Shown piece by piece: positions 22,317 to 33,559 of a stretch of 64,000 nucleotides of DNA; position 1 is the stretch's first letter, and every line of letters starts with the position of its first letter. Origin of the DNA: Gnetum montanum (lineage: Eukaryota; Streptophyta; Gnetopsida; Gnetales; Gnetaceae); contig MNCI01001365.1 in the NCBI GenBank assembly GCA_015680685.1, forward strand, positions 87,032-151,031. Direction: 5' to 3'. Position numbers and translations under genes: made by a program. A model generated the notes under the pieces. That model saw only the letters and a list, made by a program, of their open reading frames with translations, had not been told where the DNA came from and searched no databases.

Positions 22317-25187
22317 ATGGCACCCAAACCAAGGCATCCAAGGGGAGAAGGACCATCACAATCGAGGGATAAGCATCCACGAACGGGAAGAGGACGAGGC
22401 GTGTAGCAACCAGAGCACGTGGAGGGCTCTCATGTAACTAGCCCCCTCTGCGAAGGACTTGATGTGGAATCTTTCCATCAGATTCCTAAAGAGGATATGC
22501 CCAACAAGCAATCGCAAGGAGATGAAACTCCAAGGATAGCACCACGACTTGAGGTCACCTTGACCCAAGCATGTCTTGATGCTATCAAGCCACGAGAAGT
22601 GCAACGGATGGTCCTACAAGAGCTAAAATTTGGACCATTTCTCAAGAACGCACTAGAAGATGTGAGGCTTCAACTACAAAACTCTCATATATGGCCAATT
22701 ATCACAACCAGTGGTGAATGGTACCTAGGGGAGACCTATCTCTTTTGGACAAATTAGCAATCGAGGTCCAGAGTAAGAATCAAAGACATCTATGTTTCTT
22801 ACTCTGCAGAGGTAATAGTGCAAGCTCTGGGGTTGCTAGAGATCAGAGCAAATGTCGCGGAGATTCCAAAACAAGTAGATCCTAAGGTAAAAGGGGAGTG
22901 GATCAGGCGGTGCTATGGGGTAGACCGCAAGGATTTCGGCTCTCTAACCACTGCAGAAAGGGTGTATTCAAAGATTGCATCTTACCACCTAAATCCAACG
23001 GTAAGACCTAGCAAAATCATGGCCTTCTTCACTTGTGCATGTGCCACTCTAAGTGGGAAGTTTCCAATGAGTCTTTCATAGTTATTATTTTTGGAAATTG
23101 AAAAGAGGTTCATCGAAAGCAAATGTGGAAGACGAGCTCTCCCCTTCTCTTGCCTAATCAAAAAGTTATGCAAATGGGCAGGGATAACATGATACGCCAA
23201 TGATATAGTCTGACATGCCCTGATTGCCTCATGGCATGAAATGATGAAAGATAGGACTCCTGCCACTACACAGACAGAGGAAGAGCAACAACCACCTCCA
23301 CCACCTGCACAAACAACAAGGTCGGGTTCACAAACTATCGTAGAACACATCCGCAAAATCTGACAATCGCTCTTGAGCTAGCAAGAGCAGGGTCGATGTT
23401 CTTTGCTGCTCAAACACAAGTGCCAGCAAGAATAGATCGTAGCATCTGAGAGGTAACGGTATCAACTCAACAGCTATTCCCTAAAATTTCAAGGAATGCT
23501 GCTACCTTCTTGGTACACTTGGAAGATGGCGAGGGGGCGACAATCCTGGTGATGTAGCACCAGGGACAAGAGATTGCGGCCGAAGTGGTTGCTGATATGA
23601 TTGCTATGGCTCTCAACGCACCGGCGTTGCCTGTACCAAATGTACATGGGCTTCAAGATGTATAGGCATCCACCAGAACTTCACGTAGCAGGATTGATGC
23701 AGCACAACACGAAGAGCTATTGGACTGACTGGTGGGAATCGGGCAACTGCTTTTGGAAGTCTTTGACCTTCCGGATAACATCACTGTAACCCAGTCAGAG
23801 TTGCTTTCTGCAAGAGGGAAGAGCCTCATTTTGGAAGGGCAACTTGAAGCTGCTCAAGCCACTTGTCAACGCTTAGCAATAGAAGTCACCTAGTCAAGAA
23901 CCCAACTTGCTGATCCAGCTCTTCTCAACTGTGAGCTCACCAGAGATGAAGCTTTTCAACAGCTTCAAGTTAAACTTCAAATAGTTGAGGATGAGCAAGA
24001 GTCGACGATCTTTGATAAGGCCTTGGTAGATGCTCAAACATATCATTTAGACAAGGACTTGATAGAGGTTCGCCAGGAGAATGTCAGGTTGATCGTAGAG
24101 GTCCATCACCTGTGAGTCGATGATCTTTGATAAGGCCTTGGCAGATGCTCAGACATATCATTTAGACAAGGACTTGACAGAGGTTCGCTAGGAGAACGTC
24201 AGGTTGATCATGGAGGTCCATCACCTGTGTAATGTTGGTGCTGAAAATGAGCACATGAAAAATTTTATTCACCAACAACAAGAAGAGCTAGCCAGGGTGA
24301 GTGCTAATGTGAGAAGGTTGGCCACTAGGAACCGAAATATGTCCATGGAGGAGGTTCGAGCTTTGCAATAGAAATATGCCATCGAAATTTCCGCTTGGAA
24401 GAATGAGGCCCTGAAATTTGAAAAAGTCAAGAATCATTACAAGGACCAAGTGGGATTGCAAAAGGAAGTAAATGAAAAACAGATTCAAGTCACAAAGGCT
24501 AAGATAAACCAAGTGCTCCAGTAGCTCTGAGAAGGAGGCGAGGTATGGCAACCTATCTTTGATGGGTTGAATGCCTACAATCAAGCTAAAATTCGCCTCA
24601 AAGAGCTGCAGATTGAGGAAATGATAGAATATATGGAGCTTGCCAACCTTCTCTATGAAAACCTAGCTATGCTCACAACCGGGAGACTGCGGTCTGATTT
24701 GGAGAAGCAAGTGGCTGCCTCGTATTCTTTATACGAGGGTGAGTTCCAAGCACACAAAGCGACAAAGCAAAAATTGGAAATAGCAAACGTGGAACTCGAG
24801 GTTCTCTACACGAGTTTTGAGGGATAACGTGCAGTCGCAGAGAACTTGGGCCATCGAATGAATGACTACTAGTAGCTGCAGACATCAATTCGAGTGTTCG
24901 ACATTGAATGGGAACAATTCGTAGCCTGGTTTATCAACTTGAAAGAACTATTCCTGACACTGCCATGCCCTTGGGAGGTTCTAGTTCCAGCACACATCGG
25001 TGAAGCTGCCTGGATAGTGAACGATCCTAAAAGCAAAGAGGAAAAAATGAGGGCTCTTCTGGAGGCTTTCCGATTACCTCCAGAAGTGGCAATCGCTGCA
25101 AGACAGTCATCATTCATGCCACCGTCGCCACATGGGCTAGAGGTTGGTGAAGATCCGTTGGAACCACCACCACTAGGGAGGATGTGA
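22317..25187 (+). pseudogene. E1 accessory reading frame (env-like position)
   Basis: About 950 codons, in pieces. The start MAPKPRHPRGEGPSQSRDKH follows GTTTGATTACAG, a splice-acceptor-like end. N-terminal domain: TLTQACLDAIKPREVQRMVL, FGPFLKNALEDVRLQLQ, HIWPIITTSGEWYLGETYLF, CYGVDRKDFGSLTTAERVYS, ATLSGKFPMSLS, LPFSCLIKKLCKWAGI. The last parts recall the plant-transposon-protein domain of Athila/Ogre-type elements (inference). A proline-rich linker follows, then a Glu/Gln/Leu-rich coiled-coil-like middle (about 23790-24830), then a conserved end (KELFLTLPCPWEVLVPAHIG, NDPKSKEEKMRALLEAFRLP). The same frame is in E4. No signal peptide or clear membrane segment is visible, so it is not an obvious envelope protein. 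Stops and a 115-bp duplication disable it. Confidence 0.75.
23999..24228 (+). repeat. 115-bp tandem duplication in the accessory frame
   Basis: Units 23999-24113 and 24114-24228 both start GAGTCGA and end GTCCATCACCTGT, with about eight differences. 115 is not a multiple of three, so the duplication shifts the frame inside the coiled-coil region. Confidence 0.9.
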
Positions 25188-25419
25188 TCTTCTCTGGTAA
25201 TTTTTGCATCCTTCTACACAGTAGAGACTCTAGGACCAATAGGGTGTTCAATTTTGTCTTTGAAAACCACTATTTTTGTAATTTATCCTTCTCTGTACAC
25301 TCAGGCACTTGGTAAAATTGATGTTGTGTCATGTGTGTGTGTTAAGTCATGTGTGTTGTAAATAAAAGTCCATACCTTCCAAAATGTAAAAGGAACTCAA
25401 GGACGAGTTTTTACTCAGT

Positions 25420-25429
25420 TGTGGGGGTA
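25420..25429 (+). promoter_or_regulatory. E1 polypurine tract
   Basis: TGTGGGGGTA lies immediately before the 3' LTR. The same GGGGGTA or GGGTA precedes the 3' LTRs of E2, E4, E5 and E6. Expected primer site for plus-strand DNA synthesis. Confidence 0.7.
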
Positions 25430-26077
25430 TGATGAAATGTCAACTGGTCAATGCGTTTACTAGGCCGCATATACGGGACCCTGTATACGTGGCCCCATTG
25501 ATGTGGCCCTGTCGATGCATCCTTCCATGTGTCGACGTGGCCCCGTTTACGCGGAACCTATTCCAGCCTATAAATGAGAGGGCTTCTACCTCTCTTAGGT
25601 ACCTTTCTAGTAGTTGTAGCGAAGCCCTTGTAGTTTGTTTTCGTAGGAGTTAGACTATTTTCCCAAGTGCATGCTTGTAGTGTGATGCTTGTAATTGTAC
25701 GGCACCTTTATTCGAGTGTGACGTACTTGGACACGCACATGATCGGCAATAAAGATCGAGATTACTTCATCGTTGCAGCATTCACTTAGTTTTAATTATT
25801 TAATTGTTATTGTTATTTATTATTTTCTTAGTTAATATTTCTTTATCATCATTTACTATTCCTATTGTTAAATGCAGAATGAGTACGACTTAATCACGAG
25901 CATTTAAGTGTGACTACTTGGTAACCCAGTAGCGTACCTAGGATCTANNNNNNNNNNNNNNNNNNNNNNNNNTAACTATCTAGATACCACAACTAGCCTA
26001 TCCACGAAGTTCGACCAGATCGTGCGTGAACGCTCGTATTCGTATGGTTGAGTGTAGGGGTACCTCGCCACTCATCA
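25430..26077 (+). repeat. E1 3' LTR (with a short N run)
   Basis: Collinear with the 5' LTR from TGATGAAATGTCAACTGGTC to CGCCACTCATCA. It contains 25 N at 25948-25972. Confidence 0.93.
25948..25972. other. Assembly gap of nominal size
   Basis: 25 N. By alignment to the 5' LTR (GGATCTA ending at 17852 and TAACTATC starting at 18107) about 254 bases are missing. Confidence 0.95.
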
Positions 26078-26082
26078 GAGGG

Positions 26083-26455
26083 CTTGTTAGGGAACGAGTC
26101 CTCAAGTTACCCCCTTTCTCTTGGGTATGCATCTTGAATATTCAGAATATCACATTTGTTGGCCATTCAAACCAATTCATTCTATGTTGGTCATCCCTAC
26201 ACACAAAGGGAATCCTATTCTTTTTGTTATTATGAGCAATAAAAATTCCCCCAAGTTTAAGGGTTTATGGGACCCCCAAGTTGAAATGTCATCTATCTCT
26301 GTCCTGCAGGATTTATACCCAAGTTTAAGGGTTAGTGGGGCCCCCAATTTTCAGGTTTTATATGCTAAGCATTTCACCTTGTGTCGTCTATTTATACCTA
26401 TATGTATATATGTTAATCTTGAATTTTCGGAGAATTGAGTTTTGTAATTTGAGGT
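26083..26455. other. Host DNA between E1 and E2
   Basis: No gene. Contains two diverged copies of CCCAAGTTTAAGGGTT...GGGACCCCCAA (about 26239-26275 and 26308-26352). A similar GGGGCCCCCAAGGTTTTATG occurs at about 36332, so the flanks of E2 probably belong to one older repeat. Confidence 0.5.
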
Positions 26456-27292
26456 TGATGAATCATCATTTGATGTTGCCCACGATGTTGGGTATGTGAC
26501 ATCAAGGCCTAGATCTGACGTCGGATATCCCATGTTGGGGTATATTCCCCAAGTCTATAAATACCATGCCTGGGCTCTAGTTTTGGGAAGTTTTTTATTA
26601 GTTAGTTTTTAGTTTTCAAGCGAGGTAGCGAAGCTCTTACAGTTTATTTTTCTCAAAGTTAGAATATTTTTTGAGTGCCCACAGAAGGAGTGTAAAGTGT
26701 GTACAATTCTTTGTTCGAGCACTAATGTACCTGAGCGCAGCAGTGTGACAAGAATAAAATGAGCTCTTTTGACAATCCTTGCAACACTAAGAATAGCTTA
26801 ATATTTCATTTAATACATTTTACTTTCTTACTCTTTACTTTAATGCATTTAATTAAGCAATTTATTTCCAACAGTTAATAAACAAGAGCACAACCACTTC
26901 AAGCATTCATATAGTACTTGGTAACCTAGCAATGCTTAACGTTTGGTAGCCCAGTAGTGATATATGTGTTCAGGAAAGTGGGGTGGTTACATGTGTTAGG
27001 CTAGCTAGGCAATAGACATTAGTTTTCAATCTACTCTACCCTTACTCTTATTGTAGGTGATTACATCCATAAAATATAAAAGAACAAAAATTCATATACC
27101 TCAATTACACTTAAACCATATCCTTGAGCCTCACAAGTGTAGTTGGGAAGACAACGAACGTTCTCAACATTGTTTCACTTCCTAGAGAAACTAGTGTATA
27201 AAATAACTATAGATCCACAAAATTCAATTAGATCATGCATAACGCCTTAGTGATTCATATGGTTAGGCATAGGGATACCTCACCGCTTATCA
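26456..27292 (+). repeat. E2 5' LTR
   Basis: 837 bp, TGATGAATCATC...CCGCTTATCA. TATA box in GTCTATAAATACC at about 26554. U3 has GATGTTG and GGATATCC motifs. Collinear with 35456-36260, which lacks about 30 bp of U3. Confidence 0.92.
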
Positions 27293-27293
27293 T

Positions 27294-27311
27294 TGGCACC
27301 ATTGCTAGGAC
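27294..27311 (+). promoter_or_regulatory. E2 primer binding site (tRNA-Asp type)
   Basis: TGGCACCATTGCTAGGAC differs by a few transitions from TGGCGCCGTTGCCGGGGA, the complement of the tRNA-Asp 3' end. It starts one base after the LTR. Confidence 0.8.
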
Positions 27312-27451
27312 CTTTTTGTTGTTTTGTGCACTTTCTAAGACCTAGTGAAAGTATTTAAATTTTTGGAACAAACCTAGGAGTCATATCTTATTTCACAATT
27401 ACTACAACAAATTCTCAAAGCACACTATGATTTTTTATTCACTAACTAAAA

Positions 27452-29700
27452 ATGTCTTCTTCTCACAGGAGCACTTCTCTGCCCAAGGCTAATAGAGTTA
27501 AGCCAACAAATCCTCAATAGTATCGAATTATGTATACTCACCCCAATGAGTATGTGTCAAACTTCACCTTCACCCTACACTAGGATGAACAACTGTGGTG
27601 CTGTGACATGGAAGGTAACATTATGTTGCTGCTCGATCATGCTGCTCTTGCAATGCTCTATCAAATGCTTGCATGATGTGGTCTTCAAGCCCACCATGGG
27701 GAGTATAATGTGGAAGATGTCAACACTAAGGATTATCATCCCACTAAAACATAATGTCTGTAGGATCAACAACTAGAACAACATTATGAGTTTTCAAAGG
27801 GAAAAGGGCTTAATGATCCTTTATTCCTGTTGTACCAACAAGCTAGTGGAGAACCCTTCTTTGGGAATTTTTCGTACAATGACGCTCCTCTGTTTGACTT
27901 CAACAATGAAGGTCAAACCCAAAATTTGCACTCCGTAATTCACAATCCTGATTCTAGTAATAAGGGATCCAATGACAAAAAAAGATTCAAAGGGGTAAGT
28001 CAAGACAAGAATGTCGACAAGAAGCAAGATCGTGATCATGATCACAATCACAAAAGAGGCGATAGTAGGCACTATGATGATGCTAATTCTCCTTCTTCTT
28101 CTCCTTCATCATCATCTTCTTCTTTTGGCTCTGACTGTGATTGTAAAAGACAAGATCATGATGGAGGTGATCGAAATGAGTGCAATCAAAGGGACCATCA
28201 AGATAGACAATCTCAAGGGTGTAGACGTTCAAGAGAGGCACATTTCCATGAATGAAGGGGTAGTAGAGGGCATCATAGGTACCATGATCAGGGCCTCAAT
28301 GAGCCTCTATTTGCTACTCGAAGTATGCTTAACATCGCAAAGGTAGTTAGAATCACAACAAGGCATGTGAAAGACAGTTAGATCAAATAGTTAGACATGA
28401 ACAATATTCCTCAATTTGAAGGAGAATATAACTCTAATTTGCAAAATCATCTTCAAGCTTTTCAAGATCCATGTGTCTTGTAAAACATAGAGAACGAGTG
28501 GTAGAAATTGAAGTTGTTCCCTAAGACACTCATCAAAGAAGTAGAGAATTGGTATCGGTCCTTAAAACTAGAATCTATTAGATGATGGAGTACCATGCTT
28601 GAGATGTTCAATGATAAGTATCAAACGTACTCTAGGGTTCCAACTTAAGGAAGCAAATTTAAGGGTGAAAACAAGGAACACACAAACCCTTGGATGCCAC
28701 CATTGGTCGATACCATGCCTTGATGCACAAATGTCTTGGCCATGGTTATTCTAAATTGGCTCAACTTCACCACATTATAGACAGGATTTGAAATGAAGTG
28801 AGGAAAACCCTTAGTATTTATGCCCAAGGACGATTGTCAAAAATAACTACCTGACGGTTAATATAGTAGGTCACTAAAGAGGAGGATAAACTAAGAAAAA
28901 GAGAAAGTGCAGAGGAGTACAACTATGATCCTTCCATTCATAAGAGGGAGGTTTGACTCTACGATAGTGAGGACAAATCCATATTTGATGAGGGGATGTA
29001 TAAGAAAGCCTTGCCACTTCAACAATTCCAATCTAAACTTATGGCCAAGGTTGATCGGTTAAGGAACTCCATGGATAGCCAATTTCAAGTTGTCCTTAAA
29101 ATCACTGAAGAATTTAGAAAACAAGGTAGTGATCGTGAGTGTAGGAGGTGCAAGGAAGCTGAATGTGCATATTACAAAGGTAAGGGCAAAATTGCTGCAA
29201 TAGAAGAGGTTGTGAATAGTGACTTAGATGATGATCGTGGGTGTGACATCTATCAATATGAACATCCTAAGGGATGTTGTCCCATTGTGTCACATCTTTA
29301 GGAGTTTGGGGTGTATGCCTTACATCCACAACTTACACAAAGGTAAACATCCAAAAGGTTGCCTTATACTCAAGGTAATCTCAGGCAGTTCCGCCAACAA
29401 CAACCGTATTATCCAAGTGGAGCTCCATCGCAACTATACAAATAGTACCAACAATGGCAGCAACCATAATCATGGGCGTTTGCACCACCAAGGCAACAAT
29501 ACCCTTATCGGTAGCTTGATCCATTTGGTTACCATGTTCAGCAACCCATGTTTCCACATGACTCTTCCAGTCACATCTCTAATATTTAGCCTTACTATCA
29601 CTCTTCTGATTACTATCGCACTCCTTCTCTACATGAAAGAAGGGATACTACCTCCTACCCCTATCCTCCTCCTGTCCCTGCACACACTCCTCCTCTAATT
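27452..29700 (+). pseudogene. E2 gag
   Basis: Structural protein that packages element RNA. The start MSSSHRSTSLPKANR matches the E6 and E7 gag starts. Then YTHPNEYVSNFTFTLH, a long Asp/His/Ser-rich hydrophilic region (about 27960-28255) and the capsid part with NIPQFEGEYN, LQAFQDPCVL and LFPKTLIKEVENWYRSLKLE. A cysteine cluster (CDIYQYEHPKGCC, about 29250) is a decayed version of the E6 motif CEICQYDHPKGCC. The frame shifts several times and contains many stops, so no full protein is possible. Pro/Gln-rich sequence follows to about 29830. Confidence 0.85.
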
Positions 29701-30039
29701 GCATAGCTACCACCTACTTCTCCTATGCAAGGTGAACTACCTGCTCAACTACAACAACACAATGCTATGAGAGCTATTAATTTGCAACCCAATCATCAAT
29801 CAGAGGGGTCGAATGCCCAATCAAAGAAGAGACCTTTCTTTTGATCCCGTAGCCCACCTAAGCCTTCACCTACATCCATAGTTGACAATCCTACTCTTGC
29901 CTCTTCCTCCATATCAAATTCCTTCAGGCCTCCTTCAAACCAAACTCTACCAAGGATACATACTGTAATGCTCACTCATACTATGTTTGATTGGATCCAT
30001 GTAAGAAACCTTCCTAGGAAATTAGCCAATCCTAGAAGT

Positions 30040-30540
30040 CCTTTGATTTATTTGTAGATTACTAGGAATGAATCGTGCAAGGTTCTTCTCGATTCAGGTT
30101 CTGGTGTTAATTTGATTTCTCATGAGATGTACACTACCTGGAACCTACCTCCTCTTAAGAAGAGCAACATTAGATTAGAATTGGTAGACTAGTCCATCAT
30201 TGTTCCATTAGGATTGGTAGAAGACATTGTGATCACTATGTATGGGTGGTCTTATCCTGCTGACTTCCTAGTAATCAAAGTGGAGAACTATAAAGGAGAC
30301 TTCCCAATCCTAATGGGAAGAGCATGGCTGAGCATCATTAATGCAAAAATGGGCATCACAAATCTTTCTATGGAGACATCTAAAGAAAATGCATTTGGAA
30401 ATATTGAGAAGAAGAGAGTTCCATGCATCGTGTACAGTGATAGTGGGTGCAATTGTGTGCAAAAAATTTGGGCCATCAAGGAAGCATCCATCTCTGCATG
30501 CAGGTAGTGTGTGCCAAAAGTAGAAATTCAAAGGTTTCTA
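30040..30540 (+). pseudogene. E2 aspartic protease
   Basis: Processes Gag-Pol in active elements. The catalytic loop LLDSGSGVNLIS is intact (GAT TCA GGT at 30091-30099). It is followed by YTTWNLPPLKKSNIRLEL, a stop, then IIVPLGLVEDIV and FPILMGRAWLS, the C-terminal protease motif. The open frame runs to 30507. Collinear with the E6 protease at 57755-58573 (minus). Confidence 0.88.
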
Positions 30541-30769
30541 TACACAATAGCCACAAAATAGGAGGGCACCCAGTGACTGATCGTTGATTTTGAAAGTAGC
30601 ACACTGTGCATGGAACTAGCTGAGAGCCTAACATGTGACTATGTCACGAGCATGGATGAACTAGAGTAAGTTCATCACCAACTCTCTGATGATACAAATG
30701 ATGATACCTATTGGGGAGAGTTGGAAATTCCTAAGAACTTCAAGTAATAGCCCCTAGAACTGAAAACGT

Positions 30770-31610
30770 TACTAACTGGAATGGAATATGTGTTTTTGAA
30801 AAATAAGAAGTTGGTTATAATCAATGAAAGACTTGATCTAGAACAAAAAGAGATGCTGTTGAAAGTATTTGAAAGATGGCCAATAGCTTTTGCTTGGCCA
30901 TATCCTAAACTCATAGGGATTGATCCTAGGATATGCCAATATTGCATTTACATCGACCCAGCCATGAAGCCAAAATGATAGTCACAAAGGTGGTTGAACC
31001 CCAAATTGAAGCAAATTGTCAAGGATAAAATCAAGCAGCTCCTCAAGGTGGGGTTCATCTATCCCATTGTGGATAGTGAGTGGGTTAGTCCACTTGTAAT
31101 TGTACCAAAGAAAGGTGGTAAGTGGCAGGTCTACATCGATTTCAGGCTACTAAATATAGCAACATTCAAGGATCATTTTCCATTGTCATTTGTTGACTAG
31201 GTGCTAGACATAATATCAGGGCATTTCTACTATAGCTTCATAGATGGTTATAGTGGCTATAACCAAGTCCAAATTGTATCAGAGGACCAAGCAAAGACAA
31301 TGTTCACAAGTCCCTAGGGGACTTTTGCATATCATAAGATGTCGTTTGGTCTATGCAATGCTCTTGCTACATTTCAATGCCTAGTCTTAAGCATCTTTCA
31401 ATATTAGATTGGTAGTGGTGTAGAAGTCTTCATGGATGACTTCTTCACCTATGGAGCTACATTTGAGAAAGCCTTGGACCACCTTGAGCAAGTGCTAAAA
31501 CGGTGTGTTAAAACTTACTTGCGGCTTAATTGGTAGAAAAGTCATCTCACAAGCAAGAGTTGAGGTGGATCCAAAAAAAATAAGGGTTATCCAAGGAATA
31601 ACTCGCTAGC
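30770..31610 (+). pseudogene. E2 reverse transcriptase
   Basis: Conserved blocks in order: KQIVKDKIKQLLKVGFIYPI, WVSPLVIVPKKGGKWQVYID, FRLLNIATFKDHFPLSFVD, FIDGYSGYNQVQI, FAYHKMSFGLCNALATFQ, and the catalytic box VFMDDFF (31424-31444). Both active-site aspartates remain. Stops (for example after SFVD) and a frameshift near 31550 inactivate it. Domain order and spacing are normal for Ty3/gypsy. Confidence 0.9.
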
Positions 31611-32200
31611 TAGAAATAATTAAAGATGTTCGGTCATTTCTTGGACACATTGGCTACTACCAATGATTCATAGAGAATTTCTCTAAGATCACAAAATCGT
31701 TGGTCGAGCTAACAAAGAAAGATGCTCCCTTCTTCTAGACCATAGAATGTGAGAAAGCATTCCAGCAATTGAAAGAAAGGTTTGTGGAAACTCTAATTCT
31801 ACAAGTACCTGATTAGTCCATACCATTTCATATCATGACGGACACATCAAATTTTTTCATGGAAGCTGTGCTGATGTAGTTAGATGACAAGAAATGTCCA
31901 TGCTACATCCACTACGCTAGTCGAAGCATTGTGGGTGCACAATTAAATTACACCACCACAAAGAAAGAATTGATGGCTATGGTGTTTTCTCTAGAAAAAT
32001 TCAAGCACTATGTGCTTGGATACAAGATGTTTATGCACATAGATCACAGTGTCATCTGCTTCCTAATGAACAAACCAATGATGATCCTTTGTATCATACA
32101 ATGGCTGGTGATCTGACAGGAATTCGATCTTATAATGGTAGATCAAAAGGGCACTAAGAATGTGGTTGCTGATCACTTGTCTCAGTTGTGATGGGATGAT
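31611..32200 (+). pseudogene. E2 RNase H
   Basis: VRSFLGHIGYYQ and [20 protein letters not shown] lead into FHIMTDTSNFFMEAVLM (Asp), TTTKKELMAMVFSLEKF (Glu) and MFMHIDHSVICFLMN (Asp), ending in GTKNVVADHLSQL. Open from 31931 to 32116, otherwise interrupted. It shares a TAG stop with E1 at the position just after AVLM / AMLT. Confidence 0.88.
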
Positions 32201-32379
32201 AAAGAGAAAGAAAGCTCATTATCTGATACATTTCCTAATGAACTCCTTTTTGTTGGAGCAATAACTAAACAAATGCCCAATGAACCAAGATGGTATGATA
32301 ACATTCTCACTTATCTTCTCACTCAGGAGATTCCACAATGCTTGGATCATTGGAGGAAATAGTAGTTTCTTCACTAGTT

Positions 32380-33545
32380 AAAGCACTTCATGGAAATCAA
32401 TAGACACCTTTACAAGGTGTGTGCCGATGGCCTAGTTTGTTGGTGTGTCTCTAATGTTGATCAATTGTACATTCTCCAAGATGCTCATGAAGGTCCTTAT
32501 GAAGGACATTATGCTAGAAGACACACGGCCATTAAAATGGGGTACTACTAGCCAACACTCTTTAGGGATGCTCACCATTTCATTTTCTCTTGTGAATGAT
32601 GCCAACGAGATGGTGGAATGACTACTTGAATGAAGGGACCTCAACAATGGATTCAACCATTAGAACCAGTCAACATCTAGGGCATTGATTTCGTGGGTCC
32701 CATCATTCCCATGTCAAATGAAAAGGTGTACATCATAGTCGTTGTTGACTATTGTACGAAATGGGTAGAAGAAGTAGTTGTCATCAACTGTACATCCTCT
32801 ACTGCTACTTGGTTTGTATAACAAAATGTTGTAAATAGGTTTGGTGGGCCACATGCATTAATTTCTAATAATAGAACTCATTTTTCAGGCACTACTTTTT
32901 GGAAGCTCATGCAACGCTTGGGGGTTGAACATAAAATCACAACACCTTACCATCCCCAAGCTAATGGTCAAGCTAAGGTTACCAATAGGGAAATCACAAA
33001 AATACTAACAAGAACTGCTAGCAAGTATAGGAAGGACTAGAGCACAAAACTCAACAATGCCCTTTGAGCCTACCACTCAATTTGGAAACTTCCCATAGGC
33101 TACTCTCCCTATGAGCTTGTGTACAGTAAACTACCAACACTTCCTATTCAATCTGAACTCTATACACTTTCAATGGCTTGTGATCTTGACCTTGACTTAA
33201 GTCTAGCTCAAAAAGAAAGATTAATGAATCTCAACCTAGTAGACGAAAATTAATTAGTAGCCTTATCATCTAACAAATTGCACAAGGTCTACAACAAAAA
33301 GCGTCATGACCTGAAAATCAGAAAAGTCAAATTTTAACCAAGAGATAAGGTTCTCTATTGGCACCCCACACACGTACCTCAACAAACTAAGTTCCAAATG
33401 TTGTAGGAAGGATCATACATCATTTATGAAGCTTTTCCTTTAGGGGCCATGATGATCTATAAACCTGAGAGCCCAAACAAGAAATAGTTGATCAACATCC
33501 AACAAATTAAACCTTTCCATAAGCATAAGTGAGCTAACACAACAA
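32380..33545 (+). pseudogene. E2 integrase
   Basis: Zinc-binding histidines in LQDAHEGPYEGHYARRHT; one zinc cysteine codon has become TGA (SCE*CQRD). Core: IDFVGPIIPMSN, VVVDYCTKW (Asp), LISNNRTHF where the second catalytic Asp is Asn, and HPQANGQAKVTNRE where Glu is Lys. Two of three catalytic residues are therefore lost. C-terminal part: KVLYWHPTHVPQQTKFQ and AMMIYKPESPNKK. Collinear with the E1 integrase. Confidence 0.9.
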
Positions 33546-33559
33546 GCACCTCATTCGAT

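Larger units (their letters stand above)
17344..26082 (+). mobile_element. E1: Ty3/gypsy element with intact LTR ends and target duplication
   Basis: The element proper is 17349-26077. Both LTRs start TGATGA and close on ...CTCATC(A), and the 5-bp target duplication GAGGG is perfect (17344-17348 and 26078-26082). Order inside: RT end and RNase H, integrase, long spacer with two hairpins, promoter-like block, accessory frame, polypurine tract. The primer binding site, gag, protease and most of RT are missing between the 5' LTR and 18212. The whole copy is disabled by stops. Lineage: Athila/Tat-like, inferred from the tRNA-Asp primer sites of its relatives here. Confidence 0.92.

Noticed and set aside
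22317-25187. Accessory frame as a true viral-type envelope gene
   Set aside because: Position fits, but no signal peptide, transmembrane segment or glycosylation-rich ectodomain is visible; a coiled-coil protein is the safer description.
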